Of a stretch of DNA of 64,000 nucleotides, positions 55,661 through 64,000 are shown in pieces. The position numbers and the translations under genes are program-made. The DNA is from Mucilaginibacter sp. OK283. GTDB lineage: Bacteria > Bacteroidota > Bacteroidia > Sphingobacteriales > Sphingobacteriaceae. The DNA is taken from NCBI RefSeq assembly GCF_900110415.1, contig NZ_FODR01000014.1, forward strand, positions 158,394 through 222,393, in the 5' to 3' direction. Under the pieces are notes generated by a model, which worked only from the letters and a program-made list of their open reading frames with translations, made no database searches and was not told the DNA's origin. The number at the start of each line of letters is the position of its first letter. The stretch's first letter is position 1.

Positions 55661-58309
55661 ATGATTGAGCTTACAACCCACTTGAAACCCTTTATTTTTC
55701 ATATTGGATTATACGAACTCGTGTCGCTGGGTATTTTGTTTACCGGGTTGACGCTTGCCGTACTGTTAATATTGATCAAAAACATTGGTCAAAAAGGGAA
55801 CCTATTGTTAAGTTCAGCCTTAATTGTGGCCGTCCTTAAAGTCAGTGGGGTTAGCTCATTATTTCTATCGGCTTTAGGTCCCTTATTATATTTTTATGTG
55901 CGCCAGTTAACAAGGTCCGAACGGCAATTTGATCGCACAAATATACTGCTTTTTTGCCCGGTGGTAGCAGCGTATTGGATGCCGGCTTGGTTAGTTTTAA
56001 CATCAATAGTTATCTATCTGTATTTTTCACGCCGCCTGATACAGGACTTTTATAGCCGGCTTACGCCGATATTAATGGATAGGCCTCGTTTTGCTTTTCG
56101 TCAGTTAGAAAAGGCGCTGGTCTTGATTGGGTTGTTCTGCATTTTTTCTATACTGAATGACGCTTTCCTCTTTGGAGTTGCCTTTGTACTCATTGGAATG
56201 GCGGCCAAAATGGTACTGTACCAGCATAAAGACATTAAGCTGCAGCTAACTGTACCAGACAAATCAGACGCGAGAGAAAAAAGTCGCCGACTTAAAGAAG
56301 CAGTGGTGGTTAATCGTCTTTACCAGGATGCCGAACTCACTTTGTCTTCGCTGGCAGTAAAACTGGGCATCCATCCGCATGAGCTGTCAAGAATAATCAA
56401 TACCGGACTGGATAAGAACTTTAGTGATTTTATTAATGAATTCCGGGTACGTGAAGTTTCCCGAAAAATGCGTGACCCGGCCTATGATAACCTTACCTTA
56501 TTAGGCATCGCATACGAATCAGGCTTTAATTCTAAAACAACATTTAATCGTGTTTTCAGGGAGATCACCGGCAAAACACCGTTGGAATATAAAAAAGAAG
56601 TACCAATTGATAAGTTGGCACCCTTGCCGCGAATGCGACCTGTAATATTGCGTCAGAACATACCAAAACGCAAATTTATGATCAGGAATTATTTTAAGAT
56701 CGCTTATCGCCAGTTGCTCAGACAAAAAATGTACGCAACCGTAAAGATCGGCGGCTTTGCCCTGGGGATCGCCGCCTGTCTACTCATCGGGTTGTATATT
56801 CATAATGAAACGACTTTTGATCGGTTTTATCCGGGTGCCGACCGTATTTTCCGGGTTGTAGGCGACGGTGAAATGAGCCGTGGCCTGGCCTGGCCGGCAC
56901 CCATGTCAAAAGCTATACAACAAGACTTTCCCGAAGTTGAATTTGCCGGGCGAATGAGGCTAATTAACTCATACCTTGGCCATGCCGAACTGCGCCCTGC
57001 TGAACAGTCGCAAAATACTTACGAGCAAGGTATAATTTACATTGATCAGTCATTCTTTAGCGCTTTTAAGCTGCCAATGGTGTACGGGGATGGTGCTACA
57101 GCTTTAAAACAGCCGCAAACCATGGTGATCTCTAAAGCCATGGCCGACAAGTATTATCGCGGCCAAAACCCGCTTGGCCAGGTAATGTATATTGACAATG
57201 ACCAGTCGCATCCATACCGGATAGGTGGCGTCATGGCCGATATTCCTGCAAATTCGCATTTACACCCGTTCAACTTTTTTATCACCCTCTCCGGGATGGA
57301 ATTCGGGGCCGGCGAGCAAAATAGCTGGCGCTGGTACAACTATATCCAGTACATTAAACTGAAGGCCGGCACCAATGTAGCAGCATTTGAAGAAAAACTC
57401 AATACCGGCCTTCGAAAAAATTACTGGATGCCTGAAGCTCGCAAAGGAGGTGCGCAAGACCCCAAAAAAGAAGCTGGGAAGTTCCATGTTTACCTGCAGC
57501 CGGTGCCCGATATTAATCTGTATTCGTACGATTTTTCGGATGGGTTAACCAACGGTGATATACGTTTTGTTTGGCTTTTCGGCGCTGTCGCATTATTTAT
57601 CCTGATCATTGCCTGCATTAATTTTATCAATCTTTCTACCGCCAAGTCGGCTGGTCGCGCTAAAGAGGTTGGCCTGCGCAAAGTTGTAGGTTCGTACCGC
57701 AGCAGCCTGATCGCACAGTTCCTTACCGAATCGCTCATCTACAGCTTTATCTCGTTCATCCTGGGCATTATGGTAGCGTGGCTGTTATTGCCTTATTTCA
57801 ATAGCATCGCGGCAAAGTCACTTACCATGCCGTGGTTTGAATGGTGGTTTGTTCCGGTTATCCTGCTTTCTACCCTGGTCGTTGGTACGCTTGCAGGCTT
57901 ATATCCTGCCTTTTATCTTTCAGGCTTCAGGCCGGGACAGGTATTAAAAGGGACTATCAGTACCGGAAGCAAAAGTCCTATGCTACGCAATGGGTTAGTC
58001 GTGTTCCAGTTCGCGGCTTCCATTATTCTGATCATAAGTACTATTGTTATCTATAATCAAATGCACTTTATACTGAGTCGTAAGGTCGGTTTTGACAAAG
58101 ACCAGGTGATGGTATTACAAGGCACTAATACCTTGGGCGATCAGCCTATCCGGAATTTCAAAACAGAACTTGGTAAAATAGCTGCTGTCAAAAGCGCGTC
58201 CATAAGCGATTATTTGCCGATAAACGGCACCGCGCGTAACGGAAATGCTTTTTTTAACGAAGGGCGTGAAAAAATGATCCTCCTGTTTTGGGCCAGATTT
58301 GGCAAGTAG
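55661..58309 (+). CDS. AraC-type membrane regulator fused to FtsX/MacB permease, first part of a frameshifted gene
   Basis: 882 residues before a frameshift. Residues 10-185 hold several membrane helices. An AraC-type HTH domain follows at about 212-312 (TLSSLAVKLGIHPHELSRII; LLGIAYESGFNSKTTFNRVF, GKTPLEYK). After a linker, Met340 begins a normal permease (MIRNYFKIAYRQLLRQKMYA) with TM helix, MacB_PCD domain, FtsX domain (FINLSTAKSAGRAKEVGLRK) and the start of a second such unit. The last 11 residues (MILLFWARFGK) are out of frame. The paralogue at 59801-63391 continues without a break. Adding one A to the A6 run at 58269-58274 joins this to the next entry, giving about 1146 residues. No ABC ATPase is nearby, as is common for Bacteroidota permeases of this size. 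Confidence 0.8.
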   Translation: MIELTTHLKPFIFHIGLYELVSLGILFTGLTLAVLLILIKNIGQKGNLLLSSALIVAVLKVSGVSSLFLSALGPLLYFYVRQLTRSERQFDRTNILLFCPVVAAYWMPAWLVLTSIVIYLYFSRRLIQDFYSRLTPILMDRPRFAFRQLEKALVLIGLFCIFSILNDAFLFGVAFVLIGMAAKMVLYQHKDIKLQLTVPDKSDAREKSRRLKEAVVVNRLYQDAELTLSSLAVKLGIHPHELSRIINTGLDKNFSDFINEFRVREVSRKMRDPAYDNLTLLGIAYESGFNSKTTFNRVFREITGKTPLEYKKEVPIDKLAPLPRMRPVILRQNIPKRKFMIRNYFKIAYRQLLRQKMYATVKIGGFALGIAACLLIGLYIHNETTFDRFYPGADRIFRVVGDGEMSRGLAWPAPMSKAIQQDFPEVEFAGRMRLINSYLGHAELRPAEQSQNTYEQGIIYIDQSFFSAFKLPMVYGDGATALKQPQTMVISKAMADKYYRGQNPLGQVMYIDNDQSHPYRIGGVMADIPANSHLHPFNFFITLSGMEFGAGEQNSWRWYNYIQYIKLKAGTNVAAFEEKLNTGLRKNYWMPEARKGGAQDPKKEAGKFHVYLQPVPDINLYSYDFSDGLTNGDIRFVWLFGAVALFILIIACINFINLSTAKSAGRAKEVGLRKVVGSYRSSLIAQFLTESLIYSFISFILGIMVAWLLLPYFNSIAAKSLTMPWFEWWFVPVILLSTLVVGTLAGLYPAFYLSGFRPGQVLKGTISTGSKSPMLRNGLVVFQFAASIILIISTIVIYNQMHFILSRKVGFDKDQVMVLQGTNTLGDQPIRNFKTELGKIAAVKSASISDYLPINGTARNGNAFFNEGREKMILLFWARFGK

Positions 58310-59100
58310 ACGATACTTACCTCGGGACATTAGGCATTAAGTTAATTGAAGGAAGAAATTTCTCTTATGAAATGGCCGATGATACTGCCGGAAAGACCAT
58401 TATCATCAATCAAAGCATGGCCCAAAAACTTGGTTTGAAACATCCGGTTGGAGCCCGCATCAGCGACAACGGCATATTTACGGTTATTGGTGTAATGCAA
58501 GATTTCAATTATGAGTCGATGCGCGACGAGATTGGCCCTGTGGCTCTTCACTATACCTTGAGCACAGCAATGATGACCATTAAACTTCGCGGTGGCGATG
58601 TACAGCATGCTATTAGCAATGTATCGGCTTTGTGGAAAAAATATTCGCCCGATCAGCCTATACGTTACACCTTCCTGGATGAGGACTTTGCCAATATGTA
58701 TGCAGACGTAACCCGCACGGGTAAAATATTTACCAGCTTTGCCGTACTGGCTATAATAATTGCCTGCCTGGGTTTATTCGCCCTCTCTGCTTTCTTAGCC
58801 GAGCAGCGAAGTAAAGAAATAGGCATCCGTAAGGTTTTAGGCGCCAGCGTTCAGGGTATTACTACGTTATTGTCGCTAGATTTTGTAAAACTGGTTATGG
58901 TGGCTATTTTGATAGCGTCGCCTATTGCCTGGTGGGCTATGCACAAATGGCTGCAGGATTTTGCCTATAGGGTAACCATCAGTTGGTGGATGTTTGTCCT
59001 GGCGGGTCTCGGCGCTATTTTGATCGCCTTGATAACAGTTAGCTTCCAGTCGATCAAAGCAGCACTGGCAAACCCGGTGAAAAGTTTGCGGTCGGAATAA
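58288..59100 (+). CDS. C-terminal part of the frameshifted AraC-FtsX gene
   Basis: 270 residues in the -1 frame relative to the preceding entry. WQVDDTYLGTLGIKLIEGRN aligns with WTVDEDYLPTLGMRLAAGRN of the intact paralogue. It continues through the second MacB_PCD region and the last FtsX domain (AVLAIIIACLGLFALSAFLA; EQRSKEIGIRKVLGASVQG), ending NPVKSLRSE exactly as the paralogue does. The TTG at 58288 is only the first start-like codon in the frame; real homology begins with the frame itself, so this is probably not an independent gene. Confidence 0.75.
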   Translation: MGQIWQVDDTYLGTLGIKLIEGRNFSYEMADDTAGKTIIINQSMAQKLGLKHPVGARISDNGIFTVIGVMQDFNYESMRDEIGPVALHYTLSTAMMTIKLRGGDVQHAISNVSALWKKYSPDQPIRYTFLDEDFANMYADVTRTGKIFTSFAVLAIIIACLGLFALSAFLAEQRSKEIGIRKVLGASVQGITTLLSLDFVKLVMVAILIASPIAWWAMHKWLQDFAYRVTISWWMFVLAGLGAILIALITVSFQSIKAALANPVKSLRSE

Positions 59101-59456
59101 AGATATACCAGGTCTTCCATAATTGATAGTTGCAGGTGGGTTACCTTTAGTACCCAATTTTAATGTAAAAATTAAGACCTTGGTTAACTCTGATTAACAT
59201 TGGTAGTCAAAACACTTTTCATAAGCTGGTGAATACACCAGTCTGACACCAAACCCTTATCAGTAGCATTGGCTTTGAGTAGGTTGCTTTTCTGTCGTCT
59301 TTTAATTAAATGACTGATCCATGATCTATTCTTGTTTAAGCAATGCGAAATACATTTAAGTTCAATTTCAATATTGATAATTTTGATTGGGTTGATTTTA
59401 AAAATCATCATCAAATTCTCCCAAATTACCAATTCGTCTTAATTTTTCAATGAATT

Positions 59457-59482
59457 GGTTCGAAAAACACCCAGTCTGGGGA
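59457..59482 (+). repeat. 26-bp element, copy 2, upstream of the second AraC-FtsX gene
   Basis: GGTTCGAA, 6-nt middle, CCAGTCTGGGGA; counterpart of 55501-55526. It lies 318 bp before the TTG at 59801 and ahead of a terminator, so either a separate transcript ends between it and the gene or the spacing has changed since duplication. Confidence 0.55.
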
Positions 59483-59533
59483 CTTAAACTTCGGTACTAC
59501 CGAAAAGTACTGAAGAAAATTAAAAGATGTTTT

Positions 59534-59566
59534 AAAGAGGCTGTACACTTTCGAGACAGCCTCTTT
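59534..59566 (+). terminator. Rho-independent terminator
   Basis: Inverted repeat AAAGAGGCTGT (59534-59544) / ACAGCCTCTTT (59556-59566) followed by T-run on the plus strand. The nearest upstream plus-strand stop is 433 bp away (59100), so it ends a long 3' region or an unannotated short transcript. Confidence 0.7.
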
Positions 59567-59800
59567 TTGTTGATTTTATGCGCGGATAGACTAACACTTT
59601 GATCACCTCAACTTCTTCAGTGTTAATTGCTATTTCCCTTCCTATCAAATTCAAATCGGTGCTCAAATGCGCGGTATTGCCTGTCGAAACCGGACGGCCA
59701 GCTGTTCGCTTTTGTTACAATATCTTGAAAAATAAAAGCGCAATTTACTGTATGCCAATACATTTATAACTTTGGAACAGGATTTGACTTATCCCTTAAA

Positions 59801-62800
59801 TTGAATTCATATATTTTCCATATCAATTTGTATGATTTGTTCCTTGTAGGGACCATATTTATTGCGCTGACCTTTGCCCTGCTGTTATGGTTTAACCAAA
59901 CCACTGGCCGCACCGGCAACCGTGTTCTTGCCATGGCGCTAACCGTTATGCTATTAGGGATGGTCCGGGTACTCGGTATGGACATCCGACTTGGAACCTA
60001 CCTGCCCGGTTGGGACCGGTTACCGTTGCAATATTCGCTGGCCATAGGCCCGCTGATTTATTTTTATGTACTGAAAATAACCCGGCCCGGCCATAAATTT
60101 GCCTGGAAGGACCTGCTGCATTTCAGCCCGCTTTTGCTCGAAGTGGGTGTCAGTCAAACTATTCCGACGCTGAACCCGGTCATCCAGGTATTGGCATTGA
60201 CCTCGGTCATCATCTACCTGTATCGTTCACAGCAATTGATACAGGATGCTTACCGGCGTTTGCAACCAGTCCTAATGGATCGGCCGCTTATGCAACTTCG
60301 CTGGTTACGGCGCTTACTGAAAGCGGCGTCCGTATTGTGTTTTTTGTGGCTCCTGTATGCCGCTGTCGATTATTGGGGATATGATGGCCGGTTAGCCGAG
60401 GCTGCCTACTATCCTTTTTATATCGCTTTTGCGTTAATTATGCTGCGGATCGCAGCAATGGCCGTCTTAAAACCGCCAACGGAAGTGCTGCTGCAAGTGG
60501 GGGCACCAAAACCATTGCCGCTAACGGAATCAAGGCAAAAAGGTGCCTGGTTGAAGAAAGCGATGGAGGCCGGCTTTTTTTACAGGGATACCGAACTAAG
60601 CCTGAGTGCGCTGGCCGACAGGCTGGGGATACATACACATGAATTATCCCGGATCATCAATAATGGGCTCAAAAAAAGCTTTAACGATTTTGTCAATGAA
60701 TACCGTGTCCGGGATGTCGCGCAGAAAATGCAGGACCCGGCTTATGATCATATCACCCTGCTGGGGATTGCTTATGAAGCAGGTTTCAACTCTCAAAGCA
60801 GCTTTACCCGTATTTTCAAACAAGTAACCGGAAAAAGTCCGCTGGAATATAAAAATAACTTGAAAAAAGATTACCCATCTTATAAGTTGGGTAGTCACCG
60901 GCAATTTGCGCCGTTAATTTTGAATCCTGAAACCCCTCCAATGTGGTCTCATGAAAAATTAAACGGCAATTATATGTTTCGCAATCATTTAAAAATAGCT
61001 TACCGGAATTTGGTAAAGAACAAAGCCTTTTCCGCGCTCAACATCCTGGGACTGGCGACCGGGCTGGCGGCCTGCCTTCTCATCGGTTTTTATGTACTGG
61101 ATGAATGGAGCTACGACCGCTTCAATGCAGGTGCGGATCGAATTTATCGGATCAATGAGGATATTCGCTTTGCCGGTAATGCCACAGCCTATGCCCAGGC
61201 ACCGGCACCGCTGGGCGCTGTATTAAAGTCAAACTTCCCTATTGTTGAAGAAAGTGTGCGGCTGAAAAGTGCCGGGACGGTGATCGTCAAAAAGGGCACT
61301 CAGGAATTGCGTGAAGATGGGGTTGCATTTGCGGACCCTTCCGTCTTTGCCGTATTTACGCTGCCGCTGCTCGGCGGCAACCCGGCCGACGCCTTGCTGG
61401 AACCCAATTCGGCGGTCATCAGCAAAACGGCTGCGCTCAAATATTTTGGCACCACGGATGCAGTGGGCCATGTCCTGACACTTAATCAGAAAGACCGTTA
61501 TAAGGTAACCGGTGTGATGCAGGACATGCCGCAGCGCTCGCATTTCCATGTTGACTTCCTGCTATCGATGGCTTCGCTCGCCGACAGCCGCTCCGATGTG
61601 TGGCTGAGCAATGATTATAATACCTATCTATTGTTGCGTAAAGGCGCGGACCCCAAACAACTGGATGCGGCCCTGCCGGGCGTGATGGGCCGCTATATTG
61701 GCCCTCAATTGCAAAATATGGCGCATGTCAGTATGGGCGATTTTCAAAAGGGCGGTAATTATTTCCGGTTGAGCCTGATGCCGCTCACAGCCATCCACCT
61801 GGAGTCCAGCCGCACAGGCGAGCTGGGCCATAACGGGGACAAACAATACCTCTACCTCTTTTTCTTTATTTCACTATTCATCCTGGCCATCGCCTGTATT
61901 AACTTTATCAATCTTTCGACGGCCAAATCGGCCGGGCGCGCCAAAGAGGTCGGGATACGCAAAGTGTTGGGTTCGGCGCGCGGTTCGCTCATCGTACAGT
62001 TTCTTTCAGAATCGATGCTGCTGGTCTTTACGGCAATGGTCATTGCCATTATCCTGGTGATCGTCTGCCTGCCATTTTTTAATGACCTGGCCGGAAAAGA
62101 AATGGAGTTGACCGGACTGAACTGGCTCTGGTTAGGTGCCGCATCGCTCGTTATCACGGTTGTGGTCGGGCTGGCAGCAGGCACGTACCCGGCGCTTTTT
62201 CTCTCCGGGTTCCGGCCGATAGCGGTGCTGAAGGGAAAGCTTTCCGCAGGCTTCAAAAGCAGCTGGCTTCGCAACTCACTGGTGGTGTTCCAGTTTTCGG
62301 TTGCAGTATTGCTGATTGTGGCCACCCTGGTAGTGTACGACCAGCTGCAATATATCCGTCACCGCGACCTGGGTTTTGACCGGAGCAGGGTACTTGTTAT
62401 ACGGAACACGAATGACCTTGGCCATAATGCCGCGATTTTCAAGCATGAGATCGCCGCGATACCGGGTGTTAGCAGCGCGGCGCTGACCGGCTATCTGCCG
62501 ACTTCCGAAGCGCGGAACAGCAGCGCCTTATTCCAGACCCAGGACATGGACCAGAAAAAAGCCGTCCAGTCGCAGACATGGACGGTGGATGAGGACTACC
62601 TGCCGACACTGGGTATGCGACTTGCGGCAGGACGCAATTTTTCGGCCGACTACCGGACGGACTCTTCGGCGATGATCATCAATGAATCCGCAGCCAGGAC
62701 GATGGGTACCGGGAGTGTACTGAACAAAACCTTGCATTACCCCATGGCAGACGGGAAGCAGCTCAGGGCCTATCATATCATCGGCGTGGTCAAAGACTTT

Positions 62801-63391
62801 AACTTCAGTTCGCTCAAGGCGGGAATCACGCCGGTGGTCCTGACCCTGGGGAATGATCATGGCGCGCTGAGCGTGCGGCTGAAAGGCAACCTCACAGGTA
62901 TCCTTGACGCGATAAAGCAAAAATGGAACGGCCTGGTGCCCGGAAGGGAATTCGATTACGCCTTTATGGACCAGGACTTTGACCGCTTGTACCGAACTGA
63001 GGAACGCACAGGGGGTGTATTCGTGGTACTGACTGCGCTGGCAATCGTGATCGCCTGTCTCGGGCTATTCGGCCTGGCGGCTTATGCGGCCGAACAACGT
63101 TATAAGGAAATCGGTATCCGCAAGGTCCTCGGCGCAAATATTTTTTCGATCAGCCGGATGCTATCGGTCGATTTTATCCGGCTGGTGCTGATCGCTATCC
63201 TGATCGCCGCACCACTTGCCTGGTACCTGATGCAAAAATGGCTGAGCGGGTTTGCCTACCGGGTAACGCTGCATTGGTGGTTGATCGCGCTGGCCGGAAC
63301 AGGCGCCATCCTGATTGCCTTGTTAACCGTTAGCTTTCAGTCGGTCAAGGTCGCATTAACCAATCCTGTCAAAAGCTTAAGAAGCGAATAA
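59801..63391 (+). CDS. AraC-type membrane regulator fused to FtsX/MacB permease (intact paralogue)
   Basis: 1196 residues from a TTG. Membrane helices lie between about 8 and 225 (DLFLVGTIFIALTFALLLW and others). The AraC-type HTH is at about 250-352 (LSALADRLGIHTHELSRIIN; LLGIAYEAGFNSQSSFTRIF). The linker leads to Met392, where a typical permease start (MFRNHLKIAYRNLVKNKAF) begins. Two MacB_PCD/FtsX units follow, each with its three-helix FtsX bundle (IACINFINLSTAKSAGRAKE; LAIVIACLGLFGLAAYAAEQ). Start uncertain: in-frame codons before the TTG read FDLSLKL and parallel IELTTHL in the first copy, so translation may start further up (for example ATT at 59762). A fused membrane regulator and permease suggests direct coupling of envelope sensing to transcription; this is inference. 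Confidence 0.85.
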   Translation: MNSYIFHINLYDLFLVGTIFIALTFALLLWFNQTTGRTGNRVLAMALTVMLLGMVRVLGMDIRLGTYLPGWDRLPLQYSLAIGPLIYFYVLKITRPGHKFAWKDLLHFSPLLLEVGVSQTIPTLNPVIQVLALTSVIIYLYRSQQLIQDAYRRLQPVLMDRPLMQLRWLRRLLKAASVLCFLWLLYAAVDYWGYDGRLAEAAYYPFYIAFALIMLRIAAMAVLKPPTEVLLQVGAPKPLPLTESRQKGAWLKKAMEAGFFYRDTELSLSALADRLGIHTHELSRIINNGLKKSFNDFVNEYRVRDVAQKMQDPAYDHITLLGIAYEAGFNSQSSFTRIFKQVTGKSPLEYKNNLKKDYPSYKLGSHRQFAPLILNPETPPMWSHEKLNGNYMFRNHLKIAYRNLVKNKAFSALNILGLATGLAACLLIGFYVLDEWSYDRFNAGADRIYRINEDIRFAGNATAYAQAPAPLGAVLKSNFPIVEESVRLKSAGTVIVKKGTQELREDGVAFADPSVFAVFTLPLLGGNPADALLEPNSAVISKTAALKYFGTTDAVGHVLTLNQKDRYKVTGVMQDMPQRSHFHVDFLLSMASLADSRSDVWLSNDYNTYLLLRKGADPKQLDAALPGVMGRYIGPQLQNMAHVSMGDFQKGGNYFRLSLMPLTAIHLESSRTGELGHNGDKQYLYLFFFISLFILAIACINFINLSTAKSAGRAKEVGIRKVLGSARGSLIVQFLSESMLLVFTAMVIAIILVIVCLPFFNDLAGKEMELTGLNWLWLGAASLVITVVVGLAAGTYPALFLSGFRPIAVLKGKLSAGFKSSWLRNSLVVFQFSVAVLLIVATLVVYDQLQYIRHRDLGFDRSRVLVIRNTNDLGHNAAIFKHEIAAIPGVSSAALTGYLPTSEARNSSALFQTQDMDQKKAVQSQTWTVDEDYLPTLGMRLAAGRNFSADYRTDSSAMIINESAARTMGTGSVLNKTLHYPMADGKQLRAYHIIGVVKDFNFSSLKAGITPVVLTLGNDHGALSVRLKGNLTGILDAIKQKWNGLVPGREFDYAFMDQDFDRLYRTEERTGGVFVVLTALAIVIACLGLFGLAAYAAEQRYKEIGIRKVLGANIFSISRMLSVDFIRLVLIAILIAAPLAWYLMQKWLSGFAYRVTLHWWLIALAGTGAILIALLTVSFQSVKVALTNPVKSLRSE

Positions 63392-63406
63392 TTAAAACAA
63401 ATCCAT

Positions 63407-63772
63407 ATGAAAAAAATCACTTTAACGGCCACGCTGGTTTGCGTGGTCATGGCCTGCCTTGCGGCAGTAAGCGGCCTTGCCGGTAAATGGCAGGGTAGCG
63501 TAAAGCTGGCGGACGGAAACACGTACCCTGCAAACTATGAATTTCAAATTAGTGACGGAAAGTTGACTGGAACAGCCACTGCCGAAGGGCCGCCAAAAGT
63601 TATTACTGATACCAGGATCAACGGCAATGATTTCAGTTTCAGCATCGCTGATGACGATGGCTCGGCGATCAAACATAGCGGAAAATATTACCCACAGGGC
63701 GATTCGGTTTCGCTGAATGTCAACTATGGGGGAACGATATTACATACGACATTAACACGCAAAAAAAACTAA
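63407..63772 (+). CDS. Small secreted protein of unknown function
   Basis: 121 residues with a signal peptide (ITLTATLVCVVMACLAAVSG) and a compact beta-rich body: GKWQGSVKLADGNTYPANYE, ISDGKLTGTATAEGPPK and GKYYPQGDSVSLNVNYGG. The pattern resembles small lipocalin-like periplasmic proteins that bind or modify carbohydrate in Bacteroidota, but no family is assigned. It lies 15 bp after the intact AraC-FtsX gene, so it is probably in the same transcript. Confidence 0.7.
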   Translation: MKKITLTATLVCVVMACLAAVSGLAGKWQGSVKLADGNTYPANYEFQISDGKLTGTATAEGPPKVITDTRINGNDFSFSIADDDGSAIKHSGKYYPQGDSVSLNVNYGGTILHTTLTRKKN

Positions 63773-63776
63773 AAAG

Positions 63777-64000
63777 ATGAAAAAACTAAGCCAAATTTTA
63801 TTTGCCTTGCTATTTGTTGCCATTGACAGTTATACTTATGCCCAACCGGCAGATTCAATAAAGGTACAGCGTTCAGTTATTGATTTTACACGCCTCCATG
63901 TGGAACATAGCCGTCAATTTAAGCCCAAAAAAATGTTTTAAGCGCAAGAATCGAAACATCAAAATTGAGTCAATTATTGCAAAGGCTTAATTCAGAGGTA
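63777..64000 (+). CDS. 5' end of a secreted-protein gene, frameshifted and cut by the window edge
   Basis: ATG at 63777, 4 bp after the previous stop. Signal peptide KKLSQILFALLFVAIDSYTY-AQ, then PADSIKVQRSVIDFTRLHVE. The frame stops at 63939-63941 after 54 codons. In the -1 frame the sequence from the A7 run (63927-63933) on reads KNVLSARIETSKLSQLLQRL and stays open to the window end, so a single-base loss in the A-run is likely. Product unknown. Confidence 0.5.

Larger units (their letters stand above)
59101..59800. other. Spacer between the two AraC-FtsX paralogues, 700 bp
   Basis: Contains the second copy of the 26-bp element (59457-59482), a clear terminator (59534-59566) and AT-rich sequence before the next gene. 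No convincing gene: the minus-strand frame at 59184-59432 has no family features. Confidence 0.4.

Noticed and set aside
58268..58276. Programmed -1 ribosomal frameshift signal at the A6 run
   Set aside because: The zero-frame codons GAA AAA ATG do not form a X XXY YYZ heptamer allowing both tRNAs to re-pair, and no obvious downstream stem was seen. Mutation, sequencing error or RNA-polymerase slippage are more likely.
59184..59432. Minus-strand frame of 82 residues, possible transposase scrap (NLLKANATDKGLVSD)
   Set aside because: The faint likeness to IS3 transposase spacing does not hold, with no DDE context, inverted repeats or target duplication.

Overview
The window is Bacteroidota chromosome, most likely Sphingobacteriaceae (Mucilaginibacter/Pedobacter-like). 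The basis is SusC/SusD pairs, SusE/F, hybrid two-component (HTCS) regulators, lipoproteins with a 'SCKK' lipobox, LytS/LytTR pairs, DUF4249, stand-alone FtsX permeases and promoters of the TAnnTTTG type. No rRNA, tRNA, CRISPR array, intact insertion sequence or phage gene was seen.

Region 1 (1-9.6 kb): a MacA-like adaptor (cut by the left edge), a TolC channel and a LytS/LytTR pair on the minus strand. They are divergent from a plus-strand TonB-dependent receptor, a DUF4249 lipoprotein and a second LytS/LytTR pair.

Region 2 (9.6-25.6 kb): two export operons on the minus strand. One is a tripartite RND pump (TetR, TolC, HlyD, AcrB-like, TetR). The other is a MacAB-TolC-type ABC exporter with its own LytS/LytTR pair, an outer-membrane phospholipase A (catalytic H-x-S and N visible) and a DUF2147 protein. 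The second operon lies between imperfect direct repeats of about 280 bp. The left repeat holds the orphan C-terminus of a TetR gene whose intact copy lies just beyond the right repeat. Each repeat carries a promoter plus a small inverted repeat, so the ABC operon seems to have been inserted under a TetR-type promoter/operator.

Region 3 (25.8-54.2 kb): polysaccharide utilisation. A SusC/SusD pair with an HTCS regulator but no enzyme lies at 27-36 kb. A fuller locus at 37-54 kb has SusC, SusD, a three-repeat SusE/F protein, a GH66 enzyme, a six-hairpin glycosidase with a CBM35-like tail, a divergent HTCS, and a GH27-like enzyme with a ricin-type lectin tail. GH66 plus GH27 points to dextran or another alpha-1,6-glucan. 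TPR and AraC gene remnants sit in the spacers.

Region 4 (54.7-64 kb): a small methyltransferase with an in-frame amber codon before it, then two tandem paralogues of an unusual architecture: a membrane-bound AraC-type regulator fused in frame to a full FtsX/MacB permease of about 800 residues. The first copy is frameshifted at an A6 run. Both copies are preceded by a related 26-bp element. A small secreted protein and the start of another secreted protein (also frameshifted, at an A7 run) end the window. The fusion pair and the repeat-bounded exporter/phospholipase cassette are the least ordinary content.
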